Shown here: in pieces, positions 1 to 8,421 of the stretch | Layout: each line of letters starts with the position of its first letter | Numbering within the stretch: the stretch's first letter is position 1 | From: Amycolatopsis tolypomycina | GTDB taxonomy: Bacteria > Actinomycetota > Actinomycetes > Mycobacteriales > Pseudonocardiaceae | Length of the DNA stretch: 64,000 nucleotides | NCBI RefSeq assembly: GCF_900105945.1 | Contig: NZ_FNSO01000004.1 | Span: forward strand, 496,001 to 560,000 | Direction: 5' to 3' | The notes under the pieces: model-generated | Databases searched by the model: none | What the model saw: the letters and a program-made list of their open reading frames with translations, nothing else | Told to the model about the DNA's origin: nothing | Made by a program: the position numbers and the translations under genes

Positions 1-1
1 C

Positions 2-490
2 CACGACTTCGACATCATTCGCTGGGTCAGCGGCCGGGAGGTCGAGGAGGTGTACGCGATCGGCTCGAACCGCGGCGAGCAGTTCTTCGTCGACGCGGGC
101 GACGTCGACACGGCGGCGGCGACGCTCACCTTGGACGACGGAACCCTGGCGACGGTGTCGATGACCCGCTACAACGGCGCGGGCTACGACGTGCGCCTGG
201 ACGTGCTGGGCTCGGTGTCGGGCGTGGTGGTCGGGCTGGACGACCGGGCGCCGCTGCGGTCGGTGGAGCCGGGGGTGGCGCCGCTGCCGGGGCCGGCATA
301 CCCGGGTTTCATGGAGCGCTTCCGCGCGGCCTACACGACGGAGCTGCGCGCGTTCCTGGACGTCGTCGCGGGCCGGGCGCCATCGCCGTGTGGAGCGGCG
401 GACGCCTTGGAGGCGTTCTACATCGCGGAGGCTTGCGAGGTTTCCCGCCGGGAACGGCGTCCGGTGAAGCTGGCGGAGGTCCGCCGGTAG
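2..490 (+). CDS. Gfo/Idh/MocA oxidoreductase, C-terminal part (inositol 2-dehydrogenase-like)
   Basis: The reading frame is open from the left window edge, so the N-terminal Rossmann domain lies outside. The first visible residues read HDFDIIRWVSGREVEEVYAIG in part, which is the His-Asp...Arg-Trp stretch found after the catalytic His in myo-inositol dehydrogenase-like members of the family. The remaining about 160 residues form the alpha/beta C-terminal domain (GTLATVSMTRYN, then a Pro-rich loop). The protein likely oxidises a cyclitol or sugar with NAD(P)+. The substrate cannot be fixed from this half. An internal GTG at position 50 is not the real start, because the frame continues upstream in homologous sequence. 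Confidence 0.8.
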   Translation, partial: HDFDIIRWVSGREVEEVYAIGSNRGEQFFVDAGDVDTAAATLTLDDGTLATVSMTRYNGAGYDVRLDVLGSVSGVVVGLDDRAPLRSVEPGVAPLPGPAYPGFMERFRAAYTTELRAFLDVVAGRAPSPCGAADALEAFYIAEACEVSRRERRPVKLAEVRR

Positions 491-605
491 CCGGAACTCG
501 CGTGATTGAAGGCGGAAGTCGCGTGATTGGAGCCGGAACTCGTGAGTTACGGCCCTGATCACGCGGGTGACGGCTCTGGTCACGTGAGTTACGGCCCTGA
601 TCACG
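491..605. repeat. Short tandem intergenic repeats, two related types
   Basis: Directly after the dehydrogenase stop there are two copies of a roughly 21-nt unit (CCGGAACTCGCGTGATTG and CGGAAGTCGCGTGATTG), a third partial copy, and then the 23-nt unit CGTGAGTTACGGCCCTGATCACG written in two halves at 541-563 and 583-605. A degenerate copy lies between these two. The units have a period of about 21 bases. The 3' end of a broken TetR gene runs straight into this array. No gene is seen in it. Function is unknown; a termination or recombination role is only a guess. Confidence 0.7.
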
Positions 606-993
606 GGCGGAGGCGCTTGCGGGCCGTGCGTTCGACGAGGGTTGCGGCCTTCGGCGAGGGCGGCGTTTGCCTCGGCCGACCAGCCGGCCGGGTCGAAGGC
701 CTGCTTGCCCGCGTCGAGGACCCGGGCGCCGTCGGGGTGCTTGCGGCGCCAGTGGACGACGCTCGTCGCCGCCGCGACGGCCGCGTTGCCGAGTGCGGTC
801 GTGAAGGTGGCCTGGAAGTCGCGCAGGGTGCGGAGCCAGAGCTGGGCCGGCAGGGCCGGGCGGTCCGGGAAGCGGTGGTAGATCGAGCCGTTCGGCGCGC
901 CAGCGGCCTTCGCCGTCGCGGCCATCGTGACCGCGCGGCGCCTCCGGCGGCGAACAACGCCGCCGCGGCGTCGAGGAACTGCGCTGTGGTGTG
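605..993 (-). pseudogene. TetR family regulator remnant, frameshifted
   Basis: On the minus strand a TetR DNA-binding domain is readable only by switching frame. TTAQFLDAAAALFAAGG is in one frame (about 993-936), and the next frame then gives VTMAATAKAAGAPNGSIYHR, followed by FPDRPALPAQLW and a ligand-domain stretch ending near WSAEANAALAEG. The N-terminal helix lacks its usual start and the C-terminus runs into the tandem repeat at 605. At least one frameshift near 936-945 is needed. No promoter or start was identified. It once probably regulated the adjacent SRPBCC-like gene, which is also broken. Confidence 0.65.
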
Positions 994-1242
994 CGCCGCC
1001 GACCGGCTGCGGTTCCGCTTCACCGCCCCGGCGGGCGTCCACGGCCACCACGAGTTCACGATCGGCGGCGGCGCGCTCACCCACGTCCTGGTGACATCCC
1101 TGCACGGCTGGGCCCGGCTGACCTGGCGCTGACCGGCCGGGGCGAGCGGCCGGTCCGCTGGTCGCCGTACGTCCGGTTCCTGCGCGGGCTGGGCGAAATC
1201 CGGTCGCGCGGCCGGCCGCCGGCGGTGAAGATCCGGGCATGA
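990..1242 (+). pseudogene. SRPBCC (START-like) domain protein remnant
   Basis: One plus frame gives DRLRFRFTAPAGVHGHHEF and, after a short gap, THVLVTSLHGWARLTW, which fits the second half of a polyketide-cyclase/START-like SRPBCC protein. The natural C-terminus (LALTGRGERPVRWSPYVRFL) continues in a different frame, so the gene carries a frameshift or small deletion near 1125. The N-terminal half is missing and has been replaced by the opposite-strand TetR remnant. The final TGA overlaps the ATG of the next gene as ATGA, as in an intact operon, so the damage is internal. Confidence 0.55.
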
Positions 1243-1736
1243 TCACGCTGACGCCGTTGGACGAGGCCGCCTTGGCGCGGCTGCTCGAAGCCGCCGTGGC
1301 CGGGGCCGATCCGCTGGAGGTCATGCCCCCGGTCGACGGTCCGCCCGGCTGGACGCCCACCCGCCGGGAGGCGTTCCTGGCGTTCCACCGCGCCCGGTCC
1401 CTGAACCCGGCGACGGCGGTGGAACGCACGTGGGTGATCGACGCCGACGGCACGGCGGTGGGCGCGGCCCGCCTGGAGCCCCACGGCGACGCGGTCGAGG
1501 CGGGCATCTGGCTGTCCCGCGACGCCCGCGGCCGCGGGATCGGCAAGCAGGTGACGGCGTTGCTGCTGGCCGAAGCCCGCAAAAGCGGCGCGGCGAGGTT
1601 CATCGCCTCGACGACGGCGGGCAACCACGGCGCCCGCGCCCTGCTGTCCGGCACGGGCGCGGCGCTCACCGCCGAGGGGGACGAGGTCGCCGCGGAGCTC
1701 CGGCTCGGCGGGGCTGCCGCGGCTGGTCGTGAGTGA
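1239..1736 (+). CDS. GNAT family N-acetyltransferase
   Basis: A 165-residue protein with the GNAT fold. The acetyl-CoA pyrophosphate loop is visible as RGRGIGKQVTALLLAEA (about residues 99-115), preceded by the beta-strand pair VGAARLEP and VEAGIWLSRD. A C-terminal segment TTAGNHGARALL matches the usual Asn-x-x-Ala-x-x-Leu helix. It transfers an acetyl group to an amine of unknown identity in the cytoplasm. The start ATG overlaps the stop of the decayed SRPBCC gene. Its TGA stop lies inside a 20-bp inverted repeat that separates it from the convergent asparagine synthase gene. Confidence 0.8.
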   Translation: MITLTPLDEAALARLLEAAVAGADPLEVMPPVDGPPGWTPTRREAFLAFHRARSLNPATAVERTWVIDADGTAVGAARLEPHGDAVEAGIWLSRDARGRGIGKQVTALLLAEARKSGAARFIASTTAGNHGARALLSGTGAALTAEGDEVAAELRLGGAAAAGRE

Positions 1737-1770
1737 GAAACAGTGTTCTGACACTGTTTCTCACTCACGA
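1727..1770. terminator. Perfect 20-bp inverted repeat at convergent gene ends
   Basis: TCGTGAGTGAGAAACAGTGT at 1727-1746, a four-base loop TCTG, then the exact reverse complement at 1751-1770. It covers the stop codon of the acetyltransferase gene and lies 18 bases from the end of the convergent asparagine synthase gene. It should form a very stable hairpin in transcripts from either side. There is no U tract, so it would be an actinobacterial-type bidirectional terminator. The termination role is inferred from position. Confidence 0.7.
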
Positions 1771-1787
1771 CGGGTGGCCGGCGTACC

Positions 1788-3629
1788 TCAGTCGAGCTGC
1801 AGCTCCGGCGAGTACATCTCGATCCAGTGGTACAGATCGAGCAGCCGGTCCAAGCCGATCCGGTCCGCCGGGTCCATGGTCGCCGAGTCCACTTCGGATG
1901 CTCGGTGCGTCCACGACCGGTCGACCAGGTCGAACACCGCGTGGCCCGGCTCGGCCAGCACCTCCTTGGCCTGCTGCTGCAACGCCGCCGCGTAGCCCGG
2001 GTCCTGGGTCGACGGGTACGGGCTCTTCACCCGCTGGGCCACCGACTCCGGCAGCACGTGCGACGTCGCGTGCCGCAGCAGGCTCTTCTCGCGGCCGTCG
2101 AACGTCTTCAGTGACCACGGGGTGTTGTACACGTACTCCACCAGCCTGTGGTCGCAGAACGGGACGCGGACCTCCAGGCCCACCGCCATCGACGCGCGGT
2201 CCTTGCGGTCCAGCAACATCCGGACGAACCGCGTCAGGTGCAGGTGGCAGATCGTCCGCATCCGGGCTTCGAGCGCGGATTCGCCGTCCAGGTGCTCCAC
2301 GGCCGACACCGCCGAGCGATACTCGTCGCGCAGGTAGGACTCCAGGTCCATCTTGCCCATCAGCTCGGGCGTGTAGATCGACGTCCGGTCGCTCATCATC
2401 GCGCTGCGGAACGCGATCCACGGGAACGTCTCCGCGTTGACCGACGCCTCGTCGAAGAACCAGCGGTAGCCGCCGAACACCTCGTCGGCCGACTCGCCCG
2501 ACAGGGCCACCGTCGACTCGCCGCGGATCGCCTTGAACAGCAGGTACAGCGACGTGTCCATGTCGCCGAGGCCCGCCGGGATGTCCCGGGCCCGCAGGAC
2601 CGCGCGCCGGACCTCGGGGTCGGTCAGCTCGGCCGGGTTGAGCACGACGTCCTGGTGCGCCGAGCCCACCAGGGAAGCGACATCACGCACGAACGGCGAG
2701 TCCGCCGTGTCGCGCATCTCGTCCGGCTTGAAGTTCTCCTCCTGGCCGAAGAAGTCGACCGAGAACGTCCGCAGCTGCTCCCCTTGCGAAGCGAGCCGGG
2801 CCGCGGCGAGGCCGGTGACGGCGCTCGAATCCAGGCCGCCCGACAGCAGCACGCACCGCGGGACGTCGGCGACCAGCTGCCGGTTCACGATGTCCGTCAT
2901 CAGCTCGCGCACGCGGGCGACCGTCGTCTCCTGGTCGTCGGTGTGCTGCTTCGCGTCGAGCTTCCAGTACGTGCGGGTGCGGACGCCTTCGCGGGACACC
3001 GTCACGATCGTCCCGGGCTGGACCTCCTCCATGTCCTTCCACAGCGACCAGCCGGGCTTCTTGGTGAACGCCATCAGCTCGCGCAGCCCGGCGGTGTCGA
3101 CGACCTTGCGCGCCAGCGGGTTCGCCAGGATCGCCTTGGGCTCCGAGCCGAACAGGACGCCGTCGCGGGTCGGGTAGTAGTAGAACGGCTTGATGCCCAT
3201 CCGGTCGCGGATCATCACGAGCCTGTCGTCGCGCTCGTCCCAGATCGCGAAGGCGTACATGCCGTTGAGGTGGTCGACGACGGCGTCGCCCCACTGCAGG
3301 TAGCCGTGCAGCACCACTTCGGTGTCGCTGTCGGTTTCCCACGTGTGGCCGAGCTTCGTCAGCTCTTCCTTCAGCTCGGTGAAGTTGTAGGCCTCACCGC
3401 TGTAGACCATCGCCACTTCGCCGTTCGGCGTGGACACCGTCATCGGCTGACGGCCGCCCGGCAGGTCGATGATGGCCAGCCGCCGGTGGCCGAGCGCGAC
3501 GTGCCGGCGCACCCAGGTCCCCGAGTCGTCCGGCCCGCGGCAGGCCATCGTCCCGGTCATGGCGTCGACGACGTCCTGGCGGCGGGTGAGGTCGGCGTCA
3601 TAGGAAACCCAGCCGGCGATACCGCACAT
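1788..3629 (-). CDS. asnB: Asparagine synthase (glutamine-hydrolysing)
   Basis: A 613-residue AsnB-type enzyme that makes asparagine from aspartate, ATP and glutamine-derived ammonia. The start at 3629 places Cys2 (MCGIAGW) at the mature N-terminus, as the class II glutaminase domain requires. A longer frame beginning at 3674 is rejected for this reason, and GGGAGGGG lies just upstream of the chosen ATG. The glutaminase domain includes RGPDDSGTW and GHRRLAIIDL, and the synthase domain carries the PP-loop SGGLDSS. It is transcribed alone. A palindrome with GTAAC direct repeats lies in its promoter, which suggests nitrogen-linked or other specific control. Confidence 0.95.
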   Translation of the reverse strand: MCGIAGWVSYDADLTRRQDVVDAMTGTMACRGPDDSGTWVRRHVALGHRRLAIIDLPGGRQPMTVSTPNGEVAMVYSGEAYNFTELKEELTKLGHTWETDSDTEVVLHGYLQWGDAVVDHLNGMYAFAIWDERDDRLVMIRDRMGIKPFYYYPTRDGVLFGSEPKAILANPLARKVVDTAGLRELMAFTKKPGWSLWKDMEEVQPGTIVTVSREGVRTRTYWKLDAKQHTDDQETTVARVRELMTDIVNRQLVADVPRCVLLSGGLDSSAVTGLAAARLASQGEQLRTFSVDFFGQEENFKPDEMRDTADSPFVRDVASLVGSAHQDVVLNPAELTDPEVRRAVLRARDIPAGLGDMDTSLYLLFKAIRGESTVALSGESADEVFGGYRWFFDEASVNAETFPWIAFRSAMMSDRTSIYTPELMGKMDLESYLRDEYRSAVSAVEHLDGESALEARMRTICHLHLTRFVRMLLDRKDRASMAVGLEVRVPFCDHRLVEYVYNTPWSLKTFDGREKSLLRHATSHVLPESVAQRVKSPYPSTQDPGYAAALQQQAKEVLAEPGHAVFDLVDRSWTHRASEVDSATMDPADRIGLDRLLDLYHWIEMYSPELQLD

Positions 3630-3667
3630 AGCCCCTCCCAAATATTGCTTAGCTGATACAACTATCG

Positions 3668-3687
3668 GTAACACAGGTGTAACACCT
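3668..3687. promoter_or_regulatory. Candidate operator upstream of asnB
   Basis: On the plus strand the sequence is GTAAC-acaggt-GTAAC (3668-3683), and overlapping it is the 13-base palindrome AGGTGT-A-ACACCT (3675-3687). It lies about 40-60 bases upstream of the asnB ATG. GTnAC-type pentamers spaced by six bases resemble half of a GlnR box, and the palindrome could instead be a site for a dimeric repressor. Which protein binds is inference. Confidence 0.4.
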
Positions 3688-3811
3688 CACGAGGATCTTG
3701 TCTGCCCGAATTGCACGTTCCGCACTTGTTCGGTCACGCCGTGTGGTGCTTGTCACTGAGCCACTACGTGCCGTGAGAACAGGGCAAACGCTTGCGTGAC
3801 CGCCGCCACCG

Positions 3812-3864
3812 GCCATCAAGGCGGCGTAAATGCGTGTCAGGAACGCATCAAGGCGCCATCAGCC
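3812..3864 (+). promoter_or_regulatory. Helically phased TCA(A)G repeats upstream of kdp
   Basis: TCA(A)G motifs begin at 3816, 3837, 3848 and 3859, so the spacings are 21, 11 and 11 bases, or whole turns of the helix. Such tandem, same-orientation half-sites are what OmpR/PhoB-type response regulators bind, and KdpE is encoded at the end of this operon. They lie 80-130 bases before the first gene of the kdp operon. The KdpE assignment is inferred. Confidence 0.5.
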
Positions 3865-3909
3865 GGTCTTCGGCCGGGTGTCTCAGGGCCGCACAGTGAC
3901 GTCGTCCCC

Positions 3910-3929
3910 GGTCACCGAACCCGGTGACC
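3910..3929 (+). promoter_or_regulatory. Hairpin in the kdp leader
   Basis: GGTCACCG-aacc-CGGTGACC is a perfect 8-bp stem with a 4-base loop, ending 17 bases before the GTG of the first small gene. It leaves the Shine-Dalgarno GAGAGG (3936-3941) free. The whole 3630-3946 gap (317 bases) otherwise holds only the asnB and kdp promoter elements; no tRNA or gene was seen. Confidence 0.4.
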
Positions 3930-3946
3930 TGTCCTGAGAGGTGCCT

Positions 3947-4030
3947 GTGGCCGACTTGCTCTACGCCGTTCTGCTGATCGGCATTTTCGTGGTGCTGGCG
4001 CTGGTGCTGCGCGGCTTGGAGAAGCTGTGA
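3947..4030 (+). CDS. 27-residue membrane peptide leading the kdp operon
   Basis: A 28-codon frame starting with GTG, with GAGAGG five to six bases upstream. It encodes a single hydrophobic helix (LLYAVLLIGIFVVLALVL) followed by RGLEKL at the C-terminus. Its TGA overlaps the GTG of kdpF (GTGA), so the two are translationally coupled. It is about the size of KdpF and, like KdpF, has an N-terminal helix with a short charged tail, but the sequence is different. It may be a second small subunit or stabiliser of the KdpFABC complex. No characterised family is recognised. Confidence 0.65.
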   Translation: MADLLYAVLLIGIFVVLALVLRGLEKL

Positions 4031-4119
4031 GCGCCGCGGCCGACATCGTGGGCGGGCTGCTCGCGCTCGGCCTGCTCGTCTACCTGTTCGTCGCGCTGAT
4101 CAGGCCGGAGAAGTTCTGA
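4027..4119 (+). CDS. kdpF: K(+)-transporting ATPase subunit KdpF
   Basis: A 30-residue single-span membrane protein: GTG start, hydrophobic helix [19 protein letters not shown], and the diagnostic KdpF tail RPEKF. KdpF stabilises the KdpABC complex in the membrane. It overlaps the preceding 27-codon gene by four bases and its TGA shares its last base with the ATG of kdpA, so translation of the three is coupled. Confidence 0.9.
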   Translation: MSAAADIVGGLLALGLLVYLFVALIRPEKF

Positions 4120-5780
4120 TGTCCGACACGACTGCCGGGCTCATCCAGCTCGGCCTGCTCCTCGCCGCCCTCGCCGCGGTCTACAAACCGCTCGGCGACT
4201 ACCTGGCGCGCGTCTTCTCCACCGAGAAGCACCTGAAGCTCGAGAAGGGCCTCTACCGGCTCTTCCGCGTCAACCCCGACTCCGAGCAGCGGTGGCCGAC
4301 CTACGCCGCGGGCGTGCTCGGCTTCTCGTTCGTCTCGGTCGTGCTGCTCTACCTGCTGCAGCGCCTGCAGCCGCTGCTGCCGTGGAACCTGGGCCGCGGC
4401 TCGGTGAGCCCGGCGGTCGCCTTCAACACGGCGGTCTCGTTCGTCACCAACACGAACTGGCAGTCCTACGTCCCCGAGACGACGATGGGCCACTTCGTCC
4501 AGATGGCCGGGCTGACCGTGCAGAACTTCCTGTCGGCGGCCGTCGGCCTGGCCGTGGCGATCGCGGTGACGCGGGGCTTCGTCCGGGCGAAGACCGACCG
4601 GCTCGGCAACTTCTGGGTCGACCTCACCCGCGGCACGGTCCGCGTCCTGCTGCCGATGGCCTTCGTGTTCGCGCTCGTCCTGGTCGCGCTCGGCGTCGTG
4701 CAGAGCCTCAAGGCCGGCGTCGCCGTGACGAACCCGGACGGCAGCCCCGGCACGATCGCGCTGGCGCCGGCGGCGAGCCAGGAGGCCATCAAGGAACTCG
4801 GCACCAACGGCGGCGGCATCTTCAACGCCAATTCCGCGCACCCCTTCGAAAACCCCACCGCGTGGTCGAACCTCGTGCAGCTGTTCCTGATCCTGGTGAT
4901 CCCGGTCAGCCTGACCCGCGCGTTCGGCAAGCTCGTCGGCAACACGCGCCAGGGGTACGTCCTGCTCAGCGTGATGGGCCTGCTGTGGGCGGCTTCGCTG
5001 GCGCTCATCTGGTTCTCCGAGGCCAAAGCGAACAACCCGGCGGCGCTGGCGGCCGGCGCGAGCATGGAAGGCAAGGAGCAGCGGTTCGGCATCGGGCTGA
5101 CGTCGATCTTCGCCGACACCACCACCGGCACTTCCACCGGCGCGGTCAACGGCGCCCACGACAGCCTGTCCGGCCTCGGCGGTGGGGGACCGCTGCTGAA
5201 CATGCTCTACGGCGAGATCTCGCCCGGCGGCGTCGGCACCGGCCTCTACGGCATCCTCGTGCTGGCGATCATCGCGATGTTCCTGGCCGGCCTGATGGTC
5301 GGCCGCACGCCGGAGTACCTGGGCAAGAAGCTCGGCAAGCGGGAGGTCACCTGCGCGGCCATCGCGATGCTGGCGATGCCGACGGTCGTGCTCCTCGGCT
5401 CCGGGATCGCCCTGCTGCTGCCGGGCACGGCGGGCGCGCTGGGCAACACCGGCGCGCACGGGCTGTCCGAGATCCTCTACGCCTACGCGTCCACCGGCAA
5501 CAACAACGGCAGCGCGTTCGGTGGCCTGACCGCGACCAGCGACTGGTTCCAGTCGTCGTTCGCCGTCGCCATGGCGTTCGGCCGGTTCGTGCCGATCGTC
5601 GCCGTGCTCTGCCTGGCCGGTTCCCTGGCCGCCCAGCGCAAGGTGCCCGAAACCGCGGGCACCCTGCCGACCACCGGGCCGCTGTTCGCCACCCTGCTCA
5701 CCGGCACGGTGGTGCTCGTCGCGGCCCTCACGTTCATCCCGGCGCTCGCGCTCGGGCCCATCGCGGAGGCACTCGCATGA
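4119..5780 (+). CDS. kdpA: Potassium-transporting ATPase subunit KdpA
   Basis: A 553-residue polytopic membrane protein of normal family length. It forms the K+-selective pore of KdpFABC and is homologous to the SKT/Trk channel superfamily. The four selectivity loops are visible as [26 protein letters not shown], the Gly-rich segment near GMTxxAD-equivalent [13 protein letters not shown], and [12 protein letters not shown]. The start ATG overlaps the kdpF stop and the stop overlaps the kdpB start (ATGA), giving tight stoichiometric coupling. Expression is expected at low external potassium, through the kdpDE genes downstream. Confidence 0.97.
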   Translation: MSDTTAGLIQLGLLLAALAAVYKPLGDYLARVFSTEKHLKLEKGLYRLFRVNPDSEQRWPTYAAGVLGFSFVSVVLLYLLQRLQPLLPWNLGRGSVSPAVAFNTAVSFVTNTNWQSYVPETTMGHFVQMAGLTVQNFLSAAVGLAVAIAVTRGFVRAKTDRLGNFWVDLTRGTVRVLLPMAFVFALVLVALGVVQSLKAGVAVTNPDGSPGTIALAPAASQEAIKELGTNGGGIFNANSAHPFENPTAWSNLVQLFLILVIPVSLTRAFGKLVGNTRQGYVLLSVMGLLWAASLALIWFSEAKANNPAALAAGASMEGKEQRFGIGLTSIFADTTTGTSTGAVNGAHDSLSGLGGGGPLLNMLYGEISPGGVGTGLYGILVLAIIAMFLAGLMVGRTPEYLGKKLGKREVTCAAIAMLAMPTVVLLGSGIALLLPGTAGALGNTGAHGLSEILYAYASTGNNNGSAFGGLTATSDWFQSSFAVAMAFGRFVPIVAVLCLAGSLAAQRKVPETAGTLPTTGPLFATLLTGTVVLVAALTFIPALALGPIAEALA

Positions 5781-7822
5781 CCGTCACCGAAGAACGACCG
5801 CAGGTGACTCCCACCGAAGACCAGGGCCGGGTCGGCGCCGGCGTCTTCAGCCCGCGCCAGCTCTGGACGTCGCTGCCGGAGGCCGTCCGGAAGCTGAACC
5901 CGAAGCACCAGCTCGGCAACCCGGTGATGTTCGTGGTGTGGGTCGGTTCCGCGCTCACCACCGTCTTCGCGGTCACCGACCCGAGCGTGTTCAGCGTCCT
6001 CATCGCCGTGTGGCTGTGGTTCACGGTCCTCTTCGCGAACCTCGCCGAGGCCGTCGCGGAAGGCCGCGGCAAGGCCCAGGCCGAGAGCCTGCGGCGGTCG
6101 AAGAAGGAAACCGTCGCCCGCCGGCTCACCGAAACCGGAGAGGAACAGGTCCCCGGCGTCGAGCTGAAGGTCGGCGACCTGGTCGTCGTCGAAGCCGGCC
6201 AGGTGATCCCGGGTGACGGCGACGTCGTCGAGGGCATCGCGACCGTCGACGAGTCGGCCATCACCGGCGAGTCGGCCCCGGTCATCCGCGAGTCCGGCGG
6301 CGACCGGTCCGCCGTCACCGGCGGCACGACCGTGCTCTCCGACCGGATCGTCGTCCGGATCACCACCAAGCCCGGCGAGTCCTTTGTGGACCGCATGATC
6401 GCGTTGGTGGAAGGCGCCTCCCGGCAGAAGACGCCGAACGAGATCGCGCTGACCATCCTGCTCTCGACGCTGACGATCATCTTCCTGCTCGCCGTCGTCG
6501 CGCTGCAGCCGATGGCCCGCTACTCCGGGTCCGAGCAGCCGGTGATCGTGCTGACCGCGCTGCTGGTCTGCCTCATCCCGACGACGATCGGCGCGCTGCT
6601 GTCCGCCATCGGCATCGCCGGCATGGACCGCCTGGTGCAGCGCAACGTCCTGGCGACCAGCGGCCGCGCGGTGGAGGCCGCGGGCGACGTCTCGACGTTG
6701 CTGCTCGACAAGACCGGCACGATCACCTTCGGCAACCGCCGCGCCACCGAGCTGATCCCGGTCGGGACGTCCACCCCGGACGAGCTCGCGCGGGCGGCCC
6801 GGCTCGCCAGCCTGGCCGACGAGACACCCGAGGGCCGCAGCGTCGTCGAACTGACGGCAGGCCACGCGGACCGGGACGAGCCCGGCGAGTTCGTCCCCTT
6901 CACCGCGCAGACCCGGATGAGCGGCATCGACATCGGGAGCAGGCGGATCCGCAAGGGCGCCGCGTCCGCGGTCCGCGCCTGGGTCCGCGACAACGGCGGC
7001 GAGTTCCCCGACGAGACCGAGCGGGTGGTCGACGAGATCAGCGCCCAGGGCGGCACCCCGCTGGTCGTCGCCGAGGACACGGTCGTCCGCGGCGTGATCC
7101 GGCTGTCCGACGTGGTCAAGCCGGGCATGAAGGAACGCTTCGGCGAGCTGCGCTCGATGGGCATCAAGACGGTGATGATCACCGGCGACAACCCGCTCAC
7201 CGCGAAGGCCATCGCCGCCGACGCCGGCGTCGACGACTACCTCGCCGAGGCCAAGCCCGAAGACAAGATGGCGCTCATCAAGCGGGAACAGGAAGGCGGC
7301 CGCCTGGTCGCGATGACCGGCGACGGCACCAACGACGCCCCCGCCCTCGCGCAGGCCGACGTCGGCGTGGCGATGAACACCGGCACCTCGGCCGCCAAGG
7401 AAGCCGGGAACATGGTCGACCTCGACAGCGACCCGACCAAGCTGATCGAGATCGTCGAGATCGGCAAGCAGCTGCTGATCACCCGCGGCGCGCTGACCAC
7501 CTTCAGCGTCGCCAACGACCTGGCCAAGTACTTCGCGATCCTGCCCGCCATGTTCACCGGCATCTACGCCCAGCTCGGCGGGCTGAACATCATGCACCTG
7601 GCCACGCCGAAGTCGGCGATCCTCTCCGCCGTCATCTTCAACGCGCTGATCATCGTCGTGCTCATCCCGCTGGCCCTGCGCGGCGTGCGGTACAAGCCGT
7701 CGTCGGCCTCCGCGCTGCTGCGCCGCAACCTGCTCGTCTACGGCCTCGGCGGGATCGTCAGCCCCTTCCTCGGGATCTGGCTGATCGACCTGCTCGTGCG
7801 CCTCATCCCCGGAATCGGGTGA
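5777..7822 (+). CDS. kdpB: Potassium-transporting P-type ATPase subunit KdpB
   Basis: A 681-residue P-type ATPase that hydrolyses ATP to drive K+ uptake through KdpA. Motifs in order: actuator TGES ([10 protein letters not shown]), phosphorylation site DKTGTIT with Asp311, nucleotide-binding domain, and the hinge [20 protein letters not shown]. The ATG at 5777 overlaps the kdpA stop. An in-frame extension far upstream (to 4292) is antiparallel noise inside kdpA and is rejected. A four-base gap separates it from kdpC. Confidence 0.97.
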   Translation: MTVTEERPQVTPTEDQGRVGAGVFSPRQLWTSLPEAVRKLNPKHQLGNPVMFVVWVGSALTTVFAVTDPSVFSVLIAVWLWFTVLFANLAEAVAEGRGKAQAESLRRSKKETVARRLTETGEEQVPGVELKVGDLVVVEAGQVIPGDGDVVEGIATVDESAITGESAPVIRESGGDRSAVTGGTTVLSDRIVVRITTKPGESFVDRMIALVEGASRQKTPNEIALTILLSTLTIIFLLAVVALQPMARYSGSEQPVIVLTALLVCLIPTTIGALLSAIGIAGMDRLVQRNVLATSGRAVEAAGDVSTLLLDKTGTITFGNRRATELIPVGTSTPDELARAARLASLADETPEGRSVVELTAGHADRDEPGEFVPFTAQTRMSGIDIGSRRIRKGAASAVRAWVRDNGGEFPDETERVVDEISAQGGTPLVVAEDTVVRGVIRLSDVVKPGMKERFGELRSMGIKTVMITGDNPLTAKAIAADAGVDDYLAEAKPEDKMALIKREQEGGRLVAMTGDGTNDAPALAQADVGVAMNTGTSAAKEAGNMVDLDSDPTKLIEIVEIGKQLLITRGALTTFSVANDLAKYFAILPAMFTGIYAQLGGLNIMHLATPKSAILSAVIFNALIIVVLIPLALRGVRYKPSSASALLRRNLLVYGLGGIVSPFLGIWLIDLLVRLIPGIG

Positions 7823-7826
7823 CACC

Positions 7827-8417
7827 GTGAACACACTCGTCAAACAGACCTGGGCCGGGCTGCGCGTCCTGCTCGTCATGACCGTCCTGCTCGGCGTCCT
7901 CTACCCCCTCGCGGTGTGGGCCGTCGCCCGCATCCCCGGCCTGGAGGGCAACGCCGAAGGCTCGGTCGTCACGCAGAACGGCCAGGCCGTCGGCTCGTCG
8001 CTCATCGGCGTCGACCCGGTGCCCGCCGACCCGGCGCACGACCCCTGGTTCCACACCCGGCCCTCGGCGGCCACCCCCGAGGTGCCGTCCGGTGCCTCCA
8101 ACAAGGGCCCGTACAACGAGGACCTCGTGAAGACCATCGGGGAGCGCAAGGACGCCATCGCGAAACGCGAAGGCGTGTCGCCCGATCAGGTACCGCCGGA
8201 CGCCGTCACCGCGTCCGGATCGGGCCTCGACCCGGACATCAGCGTCGCCTACGCCGAGCTCCAGGCCGCGCGGGTCGCGCGGAACACCGGCCTGCCGCTG
8301 GACCGGGTGAAGCAGCTGATCGAGCAGAACACGAGCGGTGCCGGGATCGGCGTTCCCGGCGTGGCTGTGCTCCCGCTCAACTTGGCCGTGCGCGCCGCGG
8401 CCGGAGGGGCACACTGA
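7827..8417 (+). CDS. kdpC: Potassium-transporting ATPase subunit KdpC
   Basis: A 196-residue protein with one N-terminal membrane helix (LRVLLVMTVLLGVLYPLAVW) and an extracytoplasmic domain. Typical KdpC landmarks are GQAVGSSLIG, the FHTRPSAA segment, ASGSGLDPDIS and ARVARNTGLPLDRVKQLI. KdpC is the non-catalytic subunit that increases ATP-binding affinity and assembles KdpA with KdpB. GTG start. The next gene (kdpD) begins five bases after the stop. Confidence 0.95.
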   Translation: MNTLVKQTWAGLRVLLVMTVLLGVLYPLAVWAVARIPGLEGNAEGSVVTQNGQAVGSSLIGVDPVPADPAHDPWFHTRPSAATPEVPSGASNKGPYNEDLVKTIGERKDAIAKREGVSPDQVPPDAVTASGSGLDPDISVAYAELQAARVARNTGLPLDRVKQLIEQNTSGAGIGVPGVAVLPLNLAVRAAAGGAH

Positions 8418-8421
8418 CAGC

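Noticed and set aside
527..1132. 201-residue plus-strand ORF as one intact gene
   Set aside because: Its first two thirds are antisense to a TetR domain and the repeat; only the last 45 residues are SRPBCC-like, so it is a chance fusion across two remnants.
3780..3946. c-di-AMP (ydaO-type) or other riboswitch before kdp
   Set aside because: No conserved junction structure could be recognised; the phased TCA(A)G repeats and a simple hairpin explain the region better.
5483..7879. 798-residue minus-strand frame opposite kdpB/kdpC
   Set aside because: It is a high-GC antisense shadow rich in Asp, Gly, Arg and His with no domain; KdpB and KdpC are certain on the other strand.
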